From positions 47,519 to 111,518 of the forward strand of contig NZ_BAVR01000004.1 in assembly GCF_000521465.1 (NCBI RefSeq): DNA of 64,000 bases, written 5' to 3'. The stretch comes from Acetivibrio straminisolvens JCM 21531. Its GTDB lineage: Bacteria; Bacillota; Clostridia; Acetivibrionales; Acetivibrionaceae. Positions 62,658 to 64,000 of the stretch are shown here, piece by piece. The notes beneath the pieces are model-generated. The model saw nothing but the letters and a program-made list of their open reading frames with translations. It did no database searches and was not told the origin of the DNA. How positions within the stretch are numbered: the stretch's first letter is position 1; each line of letters starts with the position of its first letter. A program made the position numbers and the translations under genes.

Positions 62658-62738
62658 AATTATTTAAGCTCCTTATAATAGGTGTATCGAATTACTAAAT
62701 GAAGAAATCTTTTAATATTAAACTTCCGGCACTACGCC

Positions 62739-63038
62739 CTATTCTTTCGCTTTCTCATCCTGCTCACGAACATAATCCCAATACTCGGAAGGTGTTTTTT
62801 CTTTTTCGTGTACAATTAATTCGCCAATCTGAGCTATCGCCTTAATTTTGTCATTTATAAATTGCTGAAAACAATTAGGCACATGGTCTTTATAGTATAT
62901 GTGTAATGCCACACACTCTTGGCATTTGCCGTGCCACTCGCATTTCACTTTCGGACAGGAACATTTTAGGTTTTCCGGATCTTTTAAAATTGACCTGATT
63001 TCTTGCACCACAGAATAAAAGTCTTCTTTTGATCTCAT
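62739..63038 (-). CDS. Small Cys-rich protein, putative metal binding
   Basis: About 99 residues. CSCPKVKCEWHGKCQECVALH has six Cys and two His, suggesting a zinc or iron-sulfur site; the rest is helical. ATG at 63038 follows GAGGGAAG. Similar short proteins occur in anaerobes; no named family recognised. Confidence 0.6.
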   Translation of the reverse strand: MRSKEDFYSVVQEIRSILKDPENLKCSCPKVKCEWHGKCQECVALHIYYKDHVPNCFQQFINDKIKAIAQIGELIVHEKEKTPSEYWDYVREQDEKAKE

Positions 63039-63060
63039 TTTACTTCCCTCACTTTTTTTA

Positions 63061-63618
63061 TTATATCCACCCGTTATCAATCCAATGCTGATTGTCAGCA
63101 GAAGGAGTTTCTTCTTTTTTCAGCAGTCCTTTGTGAATCATTTTACATATATTAAACAGAACTCTTACCTTAAGTCCCATGTGTCCGGGTTTAAACGAAA
63201 CGTACTTTTCAGCAAGATTAATGACCTTTCGATTAATTTTATTTTTCCGCTTATCGGATAATTCTTTCCAATTAACTCCCTCTATCAGCCCAAATCCAAG
63301 ACATCTTACATCGGAAATTCCCAACCATTGAAGACTGGTTGCAATATCCTTTTGCGCTTCCCTGTTTGAAGCACCAATGCTGTTCATAAGAATAACGGCA
63401 CGCTTTGTAAACATTGCTTTATCAGGCCGATGAACCATCCAGTGACAACATAAGTGATCAAGCAACGCTTTCATTTGAGCGCGGGTGTGCAAAGCATATA
63501 CCGGAGCAGCAAAAACAAGCAAGTCAGCCTTAAGCATTGCATTCCAAATAGGCATTGTATATTCTGCATGGGGGCATAGTTTTCCATCTTTGAAAAATTT
63601 TCCTTTTCTTATGTTCAA
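63061..63618 (-). pseudogene. Flavodoxin-like NAD(P)H oxidoreductase lacking its N-terminus
   Basis: Reads ADLLVFAAPVYALHTRAQMKALLDHL, RAVILMNSIGAS, LGISDVRCLGFGLIEG, matching the second half of multimeric flavodoxin/WrbA-type proteins. The first strand and FMN-phosphate loop (expected GSPR-like, ~60-70 residues) are missing, and the sequence upstream is another gene's end. TTG at 63618 would give MNIRKGKFFKDG. A truncated, probably non-functional gene, or one whose 5' part was lost. Confidence 0.6.
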
Positions 63619-63701
63619 TTTTTATTTATTGTACCATATTTTTAAGTTTACTTCACCCAACTCTAGAAAGAACCGTAAAGATACTCTCTTTTCTCTATCC
63701 G

Positions 63702-64000
63702 TTATTCCGGCCAATTCATCTCATTGTCTGAAATACCCATTTTGCGGCATTCATTACATACATAATCTTTTTCCATCTGATTTCCAATATGATACTTTAG
63801 AATCTTATCCTTAAATACGATAAACTTTACGTTACCTGCCTTAAAATCTACAAACTAATTTAGACCATTATCCGGTTCTGAAATCATTACTTTGGAAATT
63901 TGCTCAGGAAAGTCTTGTTTATCGCATATAAAAAACAGAACTGTCCAATATTTTGGTTTTCCACATGTATTCCAAAGTTCAACTTTATGTATATTATTTG
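63702..64000 (-). CDS. Hypothetical protein, partial at the window edge, with an in-frame TAG
   Basis: The frame runs off the right edge: VELWNTCGKPKYWTVLFFIC, then DKQDFPEQISKVMISEPDNG, a TAG at 63857-63855, then FVDFKAGNVKFIVFKDK and CNECRKMGISDNEMNWPE before TAA. The protein-like composition on both sides of the stop suggests one gene with a nonsense change or base error. The C-terminal C-x2-C pair may bind metal. Family not recognised. Confidence 0.4.

Noticed and set aside
1..64000. tRNA, rRNA or insertion sequences
   Set aside because: I looked for T-loop-like GGTTCRA motifs, conserved rRNA stretches and transposase motifs and found none convincing.

Overview
This 64 kb window looks like chromosome from a Gram-positive, anaerobic, plant-polysaccharide-using Clostridia. 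The signs are strong AGGAGG-type ribosome binding sites with ATG, TTG and GTG starts, a tRNA-Trp T-box leader, a secreted GH53 endo-galactanase, a GH1 glycosidase, CotH and AzlCD proteins, a membrane pyrophosphatase and BlaI/M56 regulators. From memory the gene set fits Acetivibrio (Clostridium) thermocellus; I could not run a search. A caution governs every coordinate: more than twenty otherwise intact genes are broken by frameshifts. Nearly all are repaired by adding one base, so I read them as deletion-type sequence errors and annotate the repaired gene spans.

Layout. 0-1.3 kb: secreted galactanase (cut by the left edge) and a PII-like protein. 1.3-4.4 kb: ferrous iron uptake (feoA, feoB) beside a divergent DtxR-family regulator. 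4.4-7.7 kb: the CotH / DUF4956 / VTC polyphosphate-polymerase operon, then a divergent OmpR-type two-component pair (7.9-10.1 kb). 10.1-11.5 kb: ApbE flavin transferase and its likely substrate, an FMN-binding protein.

11.6-27.8 kb is the centrepiece: one minus-strand operon encoding a fatty-acid-loaded polyketide / non-ribosomal peptide assembly line. The PKS reads FAAL-ACP-KS-AT-KR-ACP-KS-degenerate AT; an MFS transporter follows; the NRPS reads ACP-C-PCP-A(predicted Ser)-C-SDR. The last KS has no carrier on its own protein and the NRPS begins with a carrier, so the two probably share a split module. A short plus-strand RNA with its own promoter and terminator lies antisense to the operon's predicted 5' leader.

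28-46.5 kb: a CDF metal exporter; trpBA under a Trp T-box; MntP; SppA; an RDD protein with an L-rhamnose-mutarotase-like tail; an AI-2E family permease; a TspO-like protein; a K+-independent-type H+-pyrophosphatase behind a structured leader; AzlCD; an operon of DUF4474, metallophosphatase and GH1 genes; and two envelope proteins.

46.5-58.9 kb: an SDR, a papain-like protein, BlaI with a very large M56/SH3/DUF4829 protein, DUF2935, a translationally coupled AAA ATPase / PD-(D/E)XK-like pair that resembles a defence module, and a polar amino-acid ABC transporter. Three copies of a 60-bp dispersed repeat sit in the same orientation just past the 3' ends of minus-strand genes. 58.9-64 kb: small accessory genes, several apparently decayed (a response regulator without its N-terminal half, a histidine kinase with an internal stop, a flavodoxin-like gene without its N-terminus). 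I saw no rRNA, tRNA, insertion sequence or CRISPR array.
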